A DNA stretch of 64,000 nucleotides from Bacteroides sp. OM05-12 (GCF_003438995.1 NZ_QSUN01000003.1:227507-291506); one strand, 5' to 3'; counted from the stretch's first letter, positions 27,421 through 36,940 are shown. Program-made: numbers and translations. Notes: generated from the sequence alone by a model not told the origin.

Positions 27421-28696
27421 TCGACGTCATTATCTTCAACACCAGCTTATCGGTCTCATTCATTCCCTGAGAACCTATTAGGGTCAAGTTACGGATACTC
27501 TTATCAACATCTTCATCGACAATCCCTTCCACAGACGTTACACATTTATTATCCATTGCCATCATGGCGGACATCACAGCAGTAGAAACCCCGCTAGTCA
27601 GCTTCATGGCACAACTGGGCTTTGCACCGTCACAAATCATTCCGGTCAGATTGGCAATCATATTCTTTACTGCAAAAGAAATCTGCTCATACGTGCCACC
27701 CATCAGATAAGTAATACCGCAACTGGAACCGGTAGCAGCCACTACACAACCACAGAGAGCAGATAAGCGTCCCAAACTTTGTTTGATATAGATAACTGTG
27801 AGATGACTCAATGTCAAAGCACGAATCAATTCTTCTTCATTCTTATGCGTATCCTCCGCATATATCACAACAGGAAGGGTTGCAGCTATTCCCTGATTGC
27901 CGCTGCCCGAATTACTCATGACAGGAATCATGGCACCCGCCATACGCGCATCACAAGCCGCAGAAGTATAAGATAATATATGAGAGAACACACAATCCCC
28001 CATCACCTGATGCTCATAACTGCCTCTCATTGTTTTTCCCAGTGCATGCCCGTAGTTTCCTTCAAAGGATTTCTCCGCAGCATTACGGTTTAACTCCGCC
28101 GATTTCAGGATAAAACGAATCTCACTTAATGGGGCGGTCATCGCAAAGTCATATACTTTACGGAGATTCAGCTCCAGACACTCTTCTTCTGCATCCACTG
28201 CTCCGGCTTGTTGCTTATTAAGCAAAATATCCTCACCATGGGCCACATATATAAAGTTGGTATGTCCACCGGAAATAATTGCAACTGCTCTATCACTTTC
28301 AGCCTCGCAAATCGCTTCTATATATAGCTTTTCTTCTATATTCTCCTTTAGCTGAATATCTATTCTACGCCCGGCAATCATCTTCTTTCCCTGTTCCACT
28401 GCCTCCGGCGTACTATCCTTCAATACTTCCAGTTTATATTCCGACTTACCGATCAATGCACCCAAAGCCACAGCAATCGGCAGACCGATCATGCCTGTTC
28501 CGGGAATCCCCACTCCCATGGCATTCTTCAGAATATTCGCACTTAGATAAACGGTTATCTTTTCAGGACATCTGCCCAATGTCTCACTTGCCTTTGCAAC
28601 GGCAAGCGCCACAGCAATCGGCTCTGTACATCCTATCGCCGGAATCACTTCACGATTGATCAGGTCGATAATCTGTTTTCTTTCAGATTCTTTCAT
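27416..28696 (-). CDS. UPF0597 / L-cysteine desulfidase-like protein
   Basis: A 426-residue cytoplasmic protein of the UPF0597 (YhaM/CdsB-like) family. The ATG at 28696 (MKESERKQIIDLINREVIPAIG) fits the family; upstream in-frame sequence does not. Cysteines of an iron-sulfur site are plausible in VIPAIGCTEPIAVALA and LTGMICDGAKPSCAMKL, and the glycine-rich GSSCGITYLMGG is conserved. Characterised relatives act as cysteine desulfidase or resemble the alpha part of serine dehydratase. Substrate not proven here. Confidence 0.85.
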   Translation of the reverse strand: MKESERKQIIDLINREVIPAIGCTEPIAVALAVAKASETLGRCPEKITVYLSANILKNAMGVGIPGTGMIGLPIAVALGALIGKSEYKLEVLKDSTPEAVEQGKKMIAGRRIDIQLKENIEEKLYIEAICEAESDRAVAIISGGHTNFIYVAHGEDILLNKQQAGAVDAEEECLELNLRKVYDFAMTAPLSEIRFILKSAELNRNAAEKSFEGNYGHALGKTMRGSYEHQVMGDCVFSHILSYTSAACDARMAGAMIPVMSNSGSGNQGIAATLPVVIYAEDTHKNEEELIRALTLSHLTVIYIKQSLGRLSALCGCVVAATGSSCGITYLMGGTYEQISFAVKNMIANLTGMICDGAKPSCAMKLTSGVSTAVMSAMMAMDNKCVTSVEGIVDEDVDKSIRNLTLIGSQGMNETDKLVLKIMTSK

Positions 28697-28796
28697 AGTT
28701 ATGCGGTAATATAATTTTCTCGTCAAAAATACAAAAAGTTTGATTAGACGATACAAAATAGTTGAAATAAAAAGCACTGTTTCTTTTAGCCATTCG

Positions 28797-30257
28797 TTAA
28801 CTTCTCTTTAATAAAGCTTTCCCCTTTTCCGTCAAATGGTATTTCTGTTTGGGATGTTTGGGTTGTTCGGGATAAAGTGACTCTACCAATTTCAGCCCTA
28901 TGGCCGGATAAAGGTAGTTTTCCAAGAAGTTGCTTTTATCTTTCAGACCCATCAACTTCATAATTTCTTTAGCCGAATATGTATTGTCACCGATTGCTAC
29001 CAGAACTTTTTCAACCTGTGGAATAACTGTCGGGGAACTGTAGGGTAACTGTGGGGTAGCAGTGGGATTTTGCCCGACAGTATCCCGTACATAACGGAAC
29101 ACCACCTGCACAAAAGCACCGTCCGAATGAAACTCCGGATCAGGAAGCCCCACACGGCGACATTCACTGACCATCAGCCCAATGCCGCGTCCCCAACTTT
29201 CCAACACCTTACTTTTATAAAGGACATTGGCTATAATAGGATTTTGTGGTTCAGAATCATGCGGTCCCAGCAACCTTTCCAATGTCATATCCTCCGGAAA
29301 CGTGCCGCTATTCGTGACTTCCACACGATCATCATAGATGGCTATGCTGACGGAACTGCCCGGTTTATGGTACAGACGATGTGAAAAACTGTTTATGCAA
29401 CTCTCGCGCAAGGCTTTATAGGGAATGGTCAGTTCCTCTTCCCTATACAGCTTTTCAACCTTTCCGGAAAGTGACAGATGTTTGAAGAAGAAAGCCATAG
29501 CTGCATCCAGTAGTTCAAAAATATTGCCATGTACACGCAGATTGTCCACAAACTCGTCTTTATTCGTCCCTTTGAAGCGTGCCATCCGTAACAGACACTG
29601 CGGATAATCCGACAAGTTTTTGCCGAACAATACCGCCGCTGCATTTTTTAGTTTGCCGTCACCAAATGAGAGATCGAATTTTCCGAGGATGATCGGAATC
29701 TCTTCCAATATGGTCGTTTCCGGCAAACGCCCACTCTCAACACCCATACGGACTGCACCGCGGATAATGTTCGAGTCAAGGTTTTCTATTTTCAAATTCT
29801 CATTGATAATAGTCTCCCATCCATATTTACCACCCCGTTGTAACAGCAATAAGTTATATTTTTCCTGCGACATGACAGATGTTACACTTTCCATCCGGTG
29901 GTAGGCTCTTCCCTTATAGGTAAAAGGGCGGGCACTCAGTTGTGCATCAGCATGAAGACCAATCACATACCTATTTGTATCAGGAATGGTGGTATAAGAA
30001 ATTTTGATTGCAGGCAATGGTTCTATTCGCCTGATAGCTTCTACAATATCCCGTTTTGTCTTGTCGCTCAAATCTTGGCCGATTACCTTTCCTTTGTCTG
30101 TCACGCCGAACAACACGGCTCCGCCCGCCCCGTTGAGCAAGGCGCAAAGCGTTTCCATGCCGCGTTCTAACTGTCCGGTGGTTTCTTTAAATTCTATTTG
30201 TTCGTTTTCATTCTGAACTATCAGGTTCTTTATATCCTCAAGATTGCCTATTTTCAT
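28797..30257 (-). CDS. AlbA_2/Schlafen-type ATP-binding regulator with winged helix
   Basis: A 486-residue protein. The ATG at 30257 (MKIGNLEDIKN) opens the recognised domain. Residues of about 10-125 form an AlbA_2 (Schlafen AAA_4-like) domain with NEQIEFKETTG and GGAVLFGVTDKGKVIGQ. A GHKL-type ATPase-like C-terminal part contains RVEVTNSGTFP and ESWGRGIGLM. The last ~80 residues hold a winged helix (YSAKEIMKLMGLKDKSNFLEN). These proteins are widespread, likely transcription regulators of unknown target. The -7 element TACTTTTG is at 30277-30284 on the minus strand. No operon partner. Confidence 0.82.
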   Translation of the reverse strand: MKIGNLEDIKNLIVQNENEQIEFKETTGQLERGMETLCALLNGAGGAVLFGVTDKGKVIGQDLSDKTKRDIVEAIRRIEPLPAIKISYTTIPDTNRYVIGLHADAQLSARPFTYKGRAYHRMESVTSVMSQEKYNLLLLQRGGKYGWETIINENLKIENLDSNIIRGAVRMGVESGRLPETTILEEIPIILGKFDLSFGDGKLKNAAAVLFGKNLSDYPQCLLRMARFKGTNKDEFVDNLRVHGNIFELLDAAMAFFFKHLSLSGKVEKLYREEELTIPYKALRESCINSFSHRLYHKPGSSVSIAIYDDRVEVTNSGTFPEDMTLERLLGPHDSEPQNPIIANVLYKSKVLESWGRGIGLMVSECRRVGLPDPEFHSDGAFVQVVFRYVRDTVGQNPTATPQLPYSSPTVIPQVEKVLVAIGDNTYSAKEIMKLMGLKDKSNFLENYLYPAIGLKLVESLYPEQPKHPKQKYHLTEKGKALLKRS

Positions 30258-30344
30258 ACCATATATTATTGATTTACAAAAGTACTCTTTTTTTGCTATA
30301 TAATATGGAAATAACAAATTAGTCCCTACCGGCATCCACAAAAA

Positions 30345-30376
30345 AAGAGGAACAAATATTAGAATCCGTTCCTCTT
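30345..30376 (-). terminator. Intrinsic terminator after the 50-residue peptide gene
   Basis: On the minus strand AAGAGGAAC (30376-30368) pairs with GTTCCTCTT (30353-30345), then TTTTTT. It closes the transcript carrying the small peptide gene. Confidence 0.85.
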
Positions 30377-30403
30377 CTTTCCTTATTTAGACATTAAATA
30401 ATC

Positions 30404-30556
30404 TTATTCTTCCTCATCTCCCCAGAATCTTTTCTTAGAACGGGTAGAAGATGTTGAACCATTCGGATCAAATCCCGGTGCATCGGGAGAGGCTGCTACA
30501 ACATTTTCCAATTCTACTTCTATGATTTCTACTTCCGGCTTTATATACTTTTTCAT
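30404..30556 (-). CDS. 50-residue peptide, MKKYIKPEVEI type
   Basis: A small reading frame encoding 50 residues: MKKYIKPEVEIIEVELENVV, then AASPDAPGFDPNGS and the charged end KKRFWGDEEE. There is no signal peptide or membrane segment. Short proteins beginning MKK-Y-x-x-P-x-x-E are frequent in Bacteroidales genomes and have no assigned function; the two-part layout (conserved acidic leader, then a Pro/Gly/Ser region) resembles a precursor peptide, but no modification gene is adjacent. It sits 96 nt after the large PCMD protein gene on the same strand and before a strong terminator, so it is probably the last gene of that transcript. Too short for routine gene callers, yet well supported by start, stop and terminator. 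Confidence 0.7.
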   Translation of the reverse strand: MKKYIKPEVEIIEVELENVVAASPDAPGFDPNGSTSSTRSKKRFWGDEEE

Positions 30557-30652
30557 AATCTTTTCTCGTTATATATTACTATTGGAAAAATAAACTAAAC
30601 TATGCTAGCGAAGTCTTAACTTCATTAACACAGCTTAGTTCGTTTCTTTTTA

Positions 30653-33313
30653 TTACTTCACAAAGACTTTATGTCCGTTTACAATATAGAAGCCCTTAGA
30701 CAATCCTTCGATAACTGTCACCTCTTCCGGTGCGTTAATGGTACGTACAATACGTCCACTCAAATCAGCAACAACAACCTTTGTGGCAGATTCCACTATG
30801 ATATTGCCATCCTGAGCATATACTCTCTCTGATGTAACGTCCGCAGCATTCATACCTGTTGCTCCACCATCATGTTCCACACTGAAATTAGGAGCATTAA
30901 ATTTATTGCCGGAGTTATCGATATAAGCACGGAACGGATATACAACAGAATTTGCTTCATTAGGAACAAAATTGGTTCCTGCCGCATTCATCATATAAGC
31001 AGCTTTTGCAGTTGCAATATCCTCATCTATATAGCTACCTTTAAATTCATTCACTACATACGACGGCTCTGTAACTCCAATAGCTCCGCTACCGCTGAAC
31101 ACATAAGGTTTAGTTTCTCCTGCCGCACCTGTTGCTTCACCGAAAGAGATTATATAAGGAGTATTAGCAGTCCAAGTCGTTTCTCTTGCGAAAGTAATGG
31201 TATTACCTTTCTCCATTCCCGTACATTTCTCCAATACATAATTTTTAGCCACACCGTTATCTGTTACGGAAGTCACAGCAAACGGCAACATGATTGTTTC
31301 CCAACCACCGTCGAGATAGCAGTTGCGAGTATAAGAGATGGCATCGGCTGTAAATGCTTTCGGAGCATGGAACGGCACTTTATCTGTTATGACGATGCTT
31401 GCAGCTTTATCACCGGCGATTACATTCGTCGCATCAATAGAAGCAACCTCAGTACCCGCTTGCACATAAACTAAACAGTTAGTATTAGTTAATCCAGCCT
31501 TTATCGTGGCTATTTCTATTGGTTCACCACTCATATCAACTAAAGTAACATCGCTTAAATCAATATTAGTAGTTGAATAAGGATAGAGTTCTACTTGAAT
31601 AGGAATCTGAGTATTTTCATCCATAGACCACAAAATAGAAATAGAAGCTCTCAATTCACCATTAACAATAATCGCATCCAAAGTTACAGGTAGATTGCCC
31701 AATGAAGCACCAGCACCATCAATAGTTATAACCTGAGAGGTAATCATTCTACCTTCACTATCTACACTTACATCTTTCAAATAAATATCGCCTAAATTAG
31801 CTCCCATAAATGAGAAATTACTTAACTGCAAATCAACTTTATTATCCAGAATGCTCGTAATTTCTATCGATTCACCTATTTCATTAGAAATGTTCAATAA
31901 TTGTCCACCCATTTTTATTGCTAATTTTCCAATATAAGAAGTATATTCAGAAGCAGCCGCAGGCTTAAATTGAACTTTATAAACATGACAATTAGGAGAT
32001 TCAATACCAGCGACATAATCACTACCATAAACATTAATAGTCAAAATACCGGTTATCTTATTGAAAATATGTTTTACTGTAGATGTAGGATCACTCTTTG
32101 TATATGTAAGCAAGTTTTCATCAAAAACGACCGATGACATATCGTATGAAATAGTTTCTTCTGCAAAACCAGGAATCGTAACACCATCATATTTCAAATC
32201 AGACAAAGTGGACATTGGAGTGACTTTCTTAAACTGAATTGCATATTGGTGCATATTAGGATTAGTAGTAGCATTATAATCATTTCCTAAAACAGTTATA
32301 GTTAGAATTCCTGTCGAATAATCATAATTATGAGAAACAGAAGCTCCTTTTCCTTTCTTTATATATGAAAGTAAACTTTCATCAAAAACAACTGATGACA
32401 TATCATATGTAGTGGTTTCCTCTGTAAAACCAGAAATTGTACTACCATCATATTTTAAATCAGATAAAGTAGAATAGTAAATAAATGTAAATTCATCTGC
32501 GTATAAGATATTATTATCTCCTATTTTACTTTTATCAGTAGTAAAATAATCAGCTGATGAAATAATAACATTTATCTTCTCCGGAATAGATTCACTCAAA
32601 TAATTTAATGGAATAGTCACTTCTTTCCATTCTGTATCAGAAGCTGGATTAATAGAATATTCCGTATTCATTATTAATTCAAAATTACTTTTAGTTACTC
32701 CACTAGTAATTATTCCTAATACATCTTTATCGCGATCTATCATTTCAGCAGTTGTAACAGTACTTTTACCTAATGTTTCTTGGCGTGAAACAGTACTACT
32801 CGTTGATCCTTTCCAAGCATATGCAAATATTTTAGCAACTTCATTATTATTCAATGTTCCATTTTTATCAGATGTCTCAGTTCCCATAACACGTTTAATA
32901 TATCCATGAAGAGCATCTGGCTGAAAAGAAAAACTTTGTCCCCCGCGAGTTCCTCCATCACACTTTGCTAAATCCATAACAGCATAGACCCAAGGAGTTC
33001 CCAATGTAATATATCCTGGAGCCTGCGTTCCTATTCCGGCAGCACCAACATACAAATTTTTCATCATTACAGCTTTTTCAGAATAACCTGATGCTTCTTC
33101 CCATACTAATTGTTGTTTCTTACTTGTGTCAAAGATTACAGCCTTTACAGTCTGATACACATTGGATCCCTTCCAACCGACAGGCTGCTGACCAACTGTA
33201 TTCCAACCCACTTCAAAAGTATCAAAATTTCCATTAATTTGCTGCCCCAATGCAGTAGAACTAATACCAAGCAACACTCCCATTACCATCAATAAACGTC
33301 TAAGTTTTTCCAT
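30653..33313 (-). CDS. Secreted PCMD / calycin-like protein with T9SS-like C-terminus
   Basis: An 886-residue secreted protein with a signal peptide (MEKLRRLLMVMGVLLGISSTALG). Residues of about 25-280 form a PCMD-type beta-sandwich (GQQPVGWKGSN, YITLGTPWVYAVMD, ILYADEFTFIY). Two ~85-residue repeats follow, each opening TLSDLKYDG and holding YDMSSVVFDE, then a calycin-like domain (YTSYIGKLAIKMGG onward) and a Thr/Asn-rich beta region. The end (VVVADLSGRIVRTINAPEEV, FYIVNGHKVFVK) resembles a type A sorting domain. PCMD domains are thought to bind carbohydrate, so glycan handling on the cell surface is likely but unproven. Confidence 0.75.
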   Translation of the reverse strand: MEKLRRLLMVMGVLLGISSTALGQQINGNFDTFEVGWNTVGQQPVGWKGSNVYQTVKAVIFDTSKKQQLVWEEASGYSEKAVMMKNLYVGAAGIGTQAPGYITLGTPWVYAVMDLAKCDGGTRGGQSFSFQPDALHGYIKRVMGTETSDKNGTLNNNEVAKIFAYAWKGSTSSTVSRQETLGKSTVTTAEMIDRDKDVLGIITSGVTKSNFELIMNTEYSINPASDTEWKEVTIPLNYLSESIPEKINVIISSADYFTTDKSKIGDNNILYADEFTFIYYSTLSDLKYDGSTISGFTEETTTYDMSSVVFDESLLSYIKKGKGASVSHNYDYSTGILTITVLGNDYNATTNPNMHQYAIQFKKVTPMSTLSDLKYDGVTIPGFAEETISYDMSSVVFDENLLTYTKSDPTSTVKHIFNKITGILTINVYGSDYVAGIESPNCHVYKVQFKPAAASEYTSYIGKLAIKMGGQLLNISNEIGESIEITSILDNKVDLQLSNFSFMGANLGDIYLKDVSVDSEGRMITSQVITIDGAGASLGNLPVTLDAIIVNGELRASISILWSMDENTQIPIQVELYPYSTTNIDLSDVTLVDMSGEPIEIATIKAGLTNTNCLVYVQAGTEVASIDATNVIAGDKAASIVITDKVPFHAPKAFTADAISYTRNCYLDGGWETIMLPFAVTSVTDNGVAKNYVLEKCTGMEKGNTITFARETTWTANTPYIISFGEATGAAGETKPYVFSGSGAIGVTEPSYVVNEFKGSYIDEDIATAKAAYMMNAAGTNFVPNEANSVVYPFRAYIDNSGNKFNAPNFSVEHDGGATGMNAADVTSERVYAQDGNIIVESATKVVVADLSGRIVRTINAPEEVTVIEGLSKGFYIVNGHKVFVK

Positions 33314-33602
33314 TCTTGATTTCTTTTTATTAATACCATATTATTTTCTCATTCTACTAAAACCTATGCAAACTACAGATTTTAGAATATTGCAAAATAA
33401 TACCATTTATAACATTCTCACAAGGTCTATTTATAAAATATAATGTCCTCATTCTTAAATCTACCACTAATTTTCAAGAAGATAATAAAATATACTGTAG
33501 TAATTTACTTAAATCAATAGATAGTCTTATAATACAAACAAGGGATTACTGCCAATGCAATAATCCCTCGTTTCATATAAATTTAATAAATTTTCCTATA
33601 CC

Positions 33603-34319
33603 TTATCTTTTAACAAACTTCATCGTTGCGCTACCAATCTTTATCAAATAGATACCACTATTCAAAGTAGATACATTTACACTGCCTGCTGTATAACCTC
33701 GTTTTACCAAGTTACCGGCAATGTTATAGATAGCATAACCTGTTGCACCTTCAATACCGGCAAAGGATAGTTCTTCCTTAACAGCAGAAGAGGTTAAAAC
33801 AACTTTGTCCTTTCTGATAGTTTGAATAGCCGTATAATTAGGATTCTTTCCCTTGAAAACTACAGAAACCTCACCCAAATCTTCCAAAGGGATAATAATC
33901 GGAGCAATAATAACAGAATCACCAACAACTTTACCAGAAATAGAAACTAATAGTTCACCCAAATTCGGTCCCATCCAAAAATCAAAACCCTCCAAAGTTC
34001 CAGCTGTAATAGTAATAGGCTGAGTAGATGTAAACTTAATAGAATCAACATCTTGTCTTAATTCAATATCAGAAAGAGCCACATTGCCTACCGGCAATAC
34101 ATCATCATCTGCAGTTAGAACAAAATTGTTCAAATAGAAATTAATGTGTGTATCATCTGCCTTTTCTATCTCCACAGAGATATCATTAGAAGTAGGAAAT
34201 TGTACTTGAAAAAACACATCCAAATCTCCTGTATACGTTCCGGCTACCTGGTCAGCCAACTGTGCATTGGCTATTACGGCCATAACGAATAAACAAACAG
34301 TAAGTAAGACTTTCTTCAT
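33603..34319 (-). CDS. Calycin-like secreted protein with T9SS-like C-terminus
   Basis: A 238-residue protein with a signal peptide (MKKVLLTVCLFVMAVIANAQ). The central ~140 residues (QVAGTYTGDLDVFF onward) form a lipocalin-like beta barrel of the calycin-like family often seen in Bacteroidales. The last ~60 residues (GIEGATGYAIYNIAGNLVKRG, LNSGIYLIKIGSATMKFVKR) are a C-terminal sorting-like module. The barrel could hold a small hydrophobic ligand. It lies in a minus-strand cluster between the barrel protein gene and the large PCMD/calycin gene. Confidence 0.75.
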   Translation of the reverse strand: MKKVLLTVCLFVMAVIANAQLADQVAGTYTGDLDVFFQVQFPTSNDISVEIEKADDTHINFYLNNFVLTADDDVLPVGNVALSDIELRQDVDSIKFTSTQPITITAGTLEGFDFWMGPNLGELLVSISGKVVGDSVIIAPIIIPLEDLGEVSVVFKGKNPNYTAIQTIRKDKVVLTSSAVKEELSFAGIEGATGYAIYNIAGNLVKRGYTAGSVNVSTLNSGIYLIKIGSATMKFVKR

Positions 34320-34366
34320 AATTCTAATTTTTTAATTATTAATCTTGTTATTATTAATCCGATTCA

Positions 34367-35137
34367 TCAGAACGCATAAGCGAAGCCTAGCGTTCCATAA
34401 ATAGGATACATATCAAAAGTTATCGTTTTGAAATCTTTCTTGAAAATAGAGTTCAGCCCCCATGTCAGATCTGCATAGACATTCAAGTGTGAAAAGGCTT
34501 TCCACTCTGCACCCAACTGCGCTCCCCACTGGAACTTACGTAAATCTTCCGAGAAATCGTAAGTAGCAGGATTGTCTTTGGTTATCTCCACTTTCTGTCC
34601 TACGGGAGTGCCGTCACGCAGATATCCGTCATAAACAGAACCGGAAAAATCCCGGTTGGTAACAAACGAGAAATAAGGTCCGAGCTTCAAATCCCAACGA
34701 GGAGAAATGCGGTATGTAGCAAGCAAAGGAACGGTCAGATAAGTATTACGAACTTCCGTCTTTACATTTCCGGTAAAGTTTCCTTCCATCTCTCCTTTAT
34801 CGGCGGCAATCATCTTCATGTGATAATTTTTCACTTTAGCATCAGTCTGCATACCTTTGGTTTCCAAGCGCAACCCAAACATAAAGCCCCAATCGCCGAA
34901 ACGTTTATGAATGTCTCCTTCCAACGAAATACAAACAGTAGGGTTATAACTTTCTATTTCCCTGATTTCGGCAGGAAGAGGCAACGGAGAAGTACCACCC
35001 ACGCTAAATCCGGCACGAACAGAATACTCCAGACCTTTAGCCAGAGAACGGAGAATACTTTCACTACGTTCCTGCTGGGCATATCCGCCCGCTACCAAAA
35101 GACAAAAACAGGATATTATTGCGATAATACGTTTCAT
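34367..35137 (-). CDS. Outer-membrane beta-barrel protein (PorT-like)
   Basis: A 256-residue protein with a signal peptide (MKRIIAIISCFCLLVAGGYAQ). Alternating hydrophobic strands (YSVRAGFSVGG, GFMFGLRLETKGMQ, YLTVPLLATYRISPRWDLKLGPYFSF, WGAQLGAEWKAF, LGFAYAF) and a terminal Phe fit an eight-stranded outer-membrane barrel of the PorT/OMP_b-brl_2 class. It lies 16 nt after the PCMD lipoprotein gene and 47 nt before the calycin gene, so these form one operon. It may be an anchor or a passage for the secreted partners. Confidence 0.8.
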   Translation of the reverse strand: MKRIIAIISCFCLLVAGGYAQQERSESILRSLAKGLEYSVRAGFSVGGTSPLPLPAEIREIESYNPTVCISLEGDIHKRFGDWGFMFGLRLETKGMQTDAKVKNYHMKMIAADKGEMEGNFTGNVKTEVRNTYLTVPLLATYRISPRWDLKLGPYFSFVTNRDFSGSVYDGYLRDGTPVGQKVEITKDNPATYDFSEDLRKFQWGAQLGAEWKAFSHLNVYADLTWGLNSIFKKDFKTITFDMYPIYGTLGFAYAF

Positions 35138-35153
35138 ATCAAATTTATTAATT

Positions 35154-36290
35154 CTATTTACAGATTAAAGAAACCTCATCCACATACAATACACTTCCCA
35201 CAGCTCCCCGGAAAGAAGCACCCTCCACACTGGAAGCAAAGACAATAGAAAGATTGTAGTCATAGTTTTTCAGACGTTCATCGCTCAGTTCTTTCTTATA
35301 ATCGAATGTAAGACGGAACTCCGTCCAATCGTCACTTTCCACAATATCTTCCTGCTTGATGCGCGCCAATGCCACAATAGAAGGATGCGTCAGAACATCA
35401 TCTCCATGAAGCATCACGTTCTCTTTCACTCCATTCACTATCTGAGTGTTTTCATAAAGTACACCATATATATCACAATAATCTTTCACATCGGGCAAGA
35501 TGATTCCCTGTTTATCCTGAAAATTCTCTCCGGCTTTAAACTTATAGTATCCTTGCAACTCCAATGGTTCTTCACTAAACGGCAAGCCGAAGCAAGTAGC
35601 TTTCATGGCATCTTTCAATGCATATTCTGCATCAAATGTACCAAGAAACAAGTTTCCGGCAGCAAGTCGCATATTCATCATATCGCCAAATGATCCCGTA
35701 CTCTTAGTTTCCAGTTTCACGGCATTACCTCTCACACCGGATGCATAAGTAACAGTAGGATATTCATCCGGTTTAGCCAATGCTTTCGCTAATTTGAAGC
35801 CCGGATTACCCGTTGCCCAATCATAATATTTAGTTTCATCATCCGGTAAAACTTCATACCATTGGTAGTACTTTTTATTCTCCGTATTCAATTCAAAATG
35901 TTCGAAATGGAAATCGGTTCTCATCTCAGCCCTGCTGAAACTTACCTCATAAGTCTTTTGCCATTTCTTATCCTGTGAAGTAACCGTGTATAAGACTGCT
36001 CCCTTAGTAAAATCCTGTGCCGAACCACTTAAAGGATTTATTGTAGCGCCCTCCGTCAGAACGAATTCCGGAGCCAGCTTAGTGATATCCGCCTCCGTTT
36101 TGACACGTATCGTTATACGGTTGTGGTCGGTATTCGCTTTAAAGAGAGTATCTGCTAAATTCTTTAAAATATTCTTATCTTTAATCACACAATACTCAAT
36201 ATCCGCTTCGGCATTAGGAGCCTCATCCTGAATGCAAGAGGAAAGCAGACCTGTGAAAAATATCGGTATCAATAAAAACTTTATCTTCAT
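35154..36290 (-). CDS. PCMD-domain lipoprotein
   Basis: A 378-residue lipoprotein with the lipobox LLSSC|IQDE (Cys about residue 19). An N-terminal immunoglobulin-like domain (residues ~30-120, ITIRVKTEADITKLAPEFVLTEGATI) resembles those preceding PCMD domains. The PCMD beta-sandwich follows (FEHFELN..YYQWYEVLPDD, WATGNPGFKLAKA, ending VLYVDEVSLICK). It is likely surface-exposed and carbohydrate-binding. It is the first gene of the minus-strand cluster PCMD lipoprotein - barrel - calycin - PCMD/calycin - small peptide. Confidence 0.8.
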   Translation of the reverse strand: MKIKFLLIPIFFTGLLSSCIQDEAPNAEADIEYCVIKDKNILKNLADTLFKANTDHNRITIRVKTEADITKLAPEFVLTEGATINPLSGSAQDFTKGAVLYTVTSQDKKWQKTYEVSFSRAEMRTDFHFEHFELNTENKKYYQWYEVLPDDETKYYDWATGNPGFKLAKALAKPDEYPTVTYASGVRGNAVKLETKSTGSFGDMMNMRLAAGNLFLGTFDAEYALKDAMKATCFGLPFSEEPLELQGYYKFKAGENFQDKQGIILPDVKDYCDIYGVLYENTQIVNGVKENVMLHGDDVLTHPSIVALARIKQEDIVESDDWTEFRLTFDYKKELSDERLKNYDYNLSIVFASSVEGASFRGAVGSVLYVDEVSLICK

Positions 36291-36686
36291 TTCTCTTTGA
36301 GTTTTATTAAAAATCAGGCGGCAAAAGTACCACTTTTATTTCATATTGCAAACCGTTCATGTCCTTTTTCTACAAAAGCATAGAATCCACGGTGCAAAGT
36401 AACGGCAATTTCAACAACTTAGCAAGGTCTATTTCTGTAAATTACTGTTCAATTACTAAAATCCGGGAAAGATATCGCCTTTTCCGACAAAAAATCAAGG
36501 ACTCTATCTAAGAATCCATTTACCCACATATATATAAATATATATGGGTAAAAACCATCCGGTTCAAAAAAACAGGCAGAAAGCAAACATTTGCCACCGA
36601 TTGACCGGTTGAACGAAAGAATTCGTTTTTTCTGAACGAATAAACCACTATGGGTCAGCGCATAGACACCTATTTTAAGGACGACA
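36291..36686. other. Noncoding region with palindromes
   Basis: No gene supported. TTTACCCA (36519-36526) pairs with TGGGTAAA (36545-36552) around an AT-repeat core, giving a long hairpin. Just right of it are GGTTCAA, TTGACCGGTTGAACG and TTCTGAACGAA, partly overlapping inverted motifs between 36558 and 36645. They could be binding sites or part of an attachment or origin region for the adjacent islet; nothing proves this. Confidence 0.5.
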
Positions 36687-36718
36687 CTTGACAAACGTTT
36701 TTTTATGTAGTATCTTTG
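36687..36718 (+). promoter_or_regulatory. Promoter of the HU-like/primase islet
   Basis: CTTG (36687-36690), 20 nt, then TATCTTTG (36711-36718). The -7 is an exact consensus match. It predicts a long 5' leader of about 215 nt before the HU-like gene. Confidence 0.7.
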
Positions 36719-36723
36719 TAAAC

Positions 36724-36940
36724 GAGAAACACATACGAAAGTTAATTTCCCCAGCGTTCTTTGCGGCTCCGGACACGGGCGATTCTGATCAAACCACCCT
36801 GTAAGTCCAATCGTTTCACCATGGTAATCCTTGCGTTCCACCATGGGGAACCTATCGTTTACCCTTGCCGAAACGATTGGACAGGTGTTGGAAAACGAAT
36901 GAAACATCATTAGTATTAATTAAAAACAAAAGAAGAATTT
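36724..36940 (+). ncRNA. Structured 5' leader of the HU-like gene
   Basis: GTCCAATCGTTT (36805-36816) is perfectly complementary to AAACGATTGGAC (36871-36882). A second ATCGTTT (36854-36860) could compete for the same arm, and two CACCATGG copies (36818-36825, 36839-36846) lie inside. Mutually exclusive stems are therefore possible. A 30-codon frame (ATG 36821, TAG 36911-36913) runs through the structure and ends 27 nt before the HU start, so a leader-peptide or autoregulatory mechanism is conceivable. Confidence 0.5.

Noticed and set aside
36449..36910. Minus-strand 153-codon frame between the PCMD lipoprotein and HU-like genes
   Set aside because: No recognisable domain, crosses the HU promoter and structured leader, unlikely composition.
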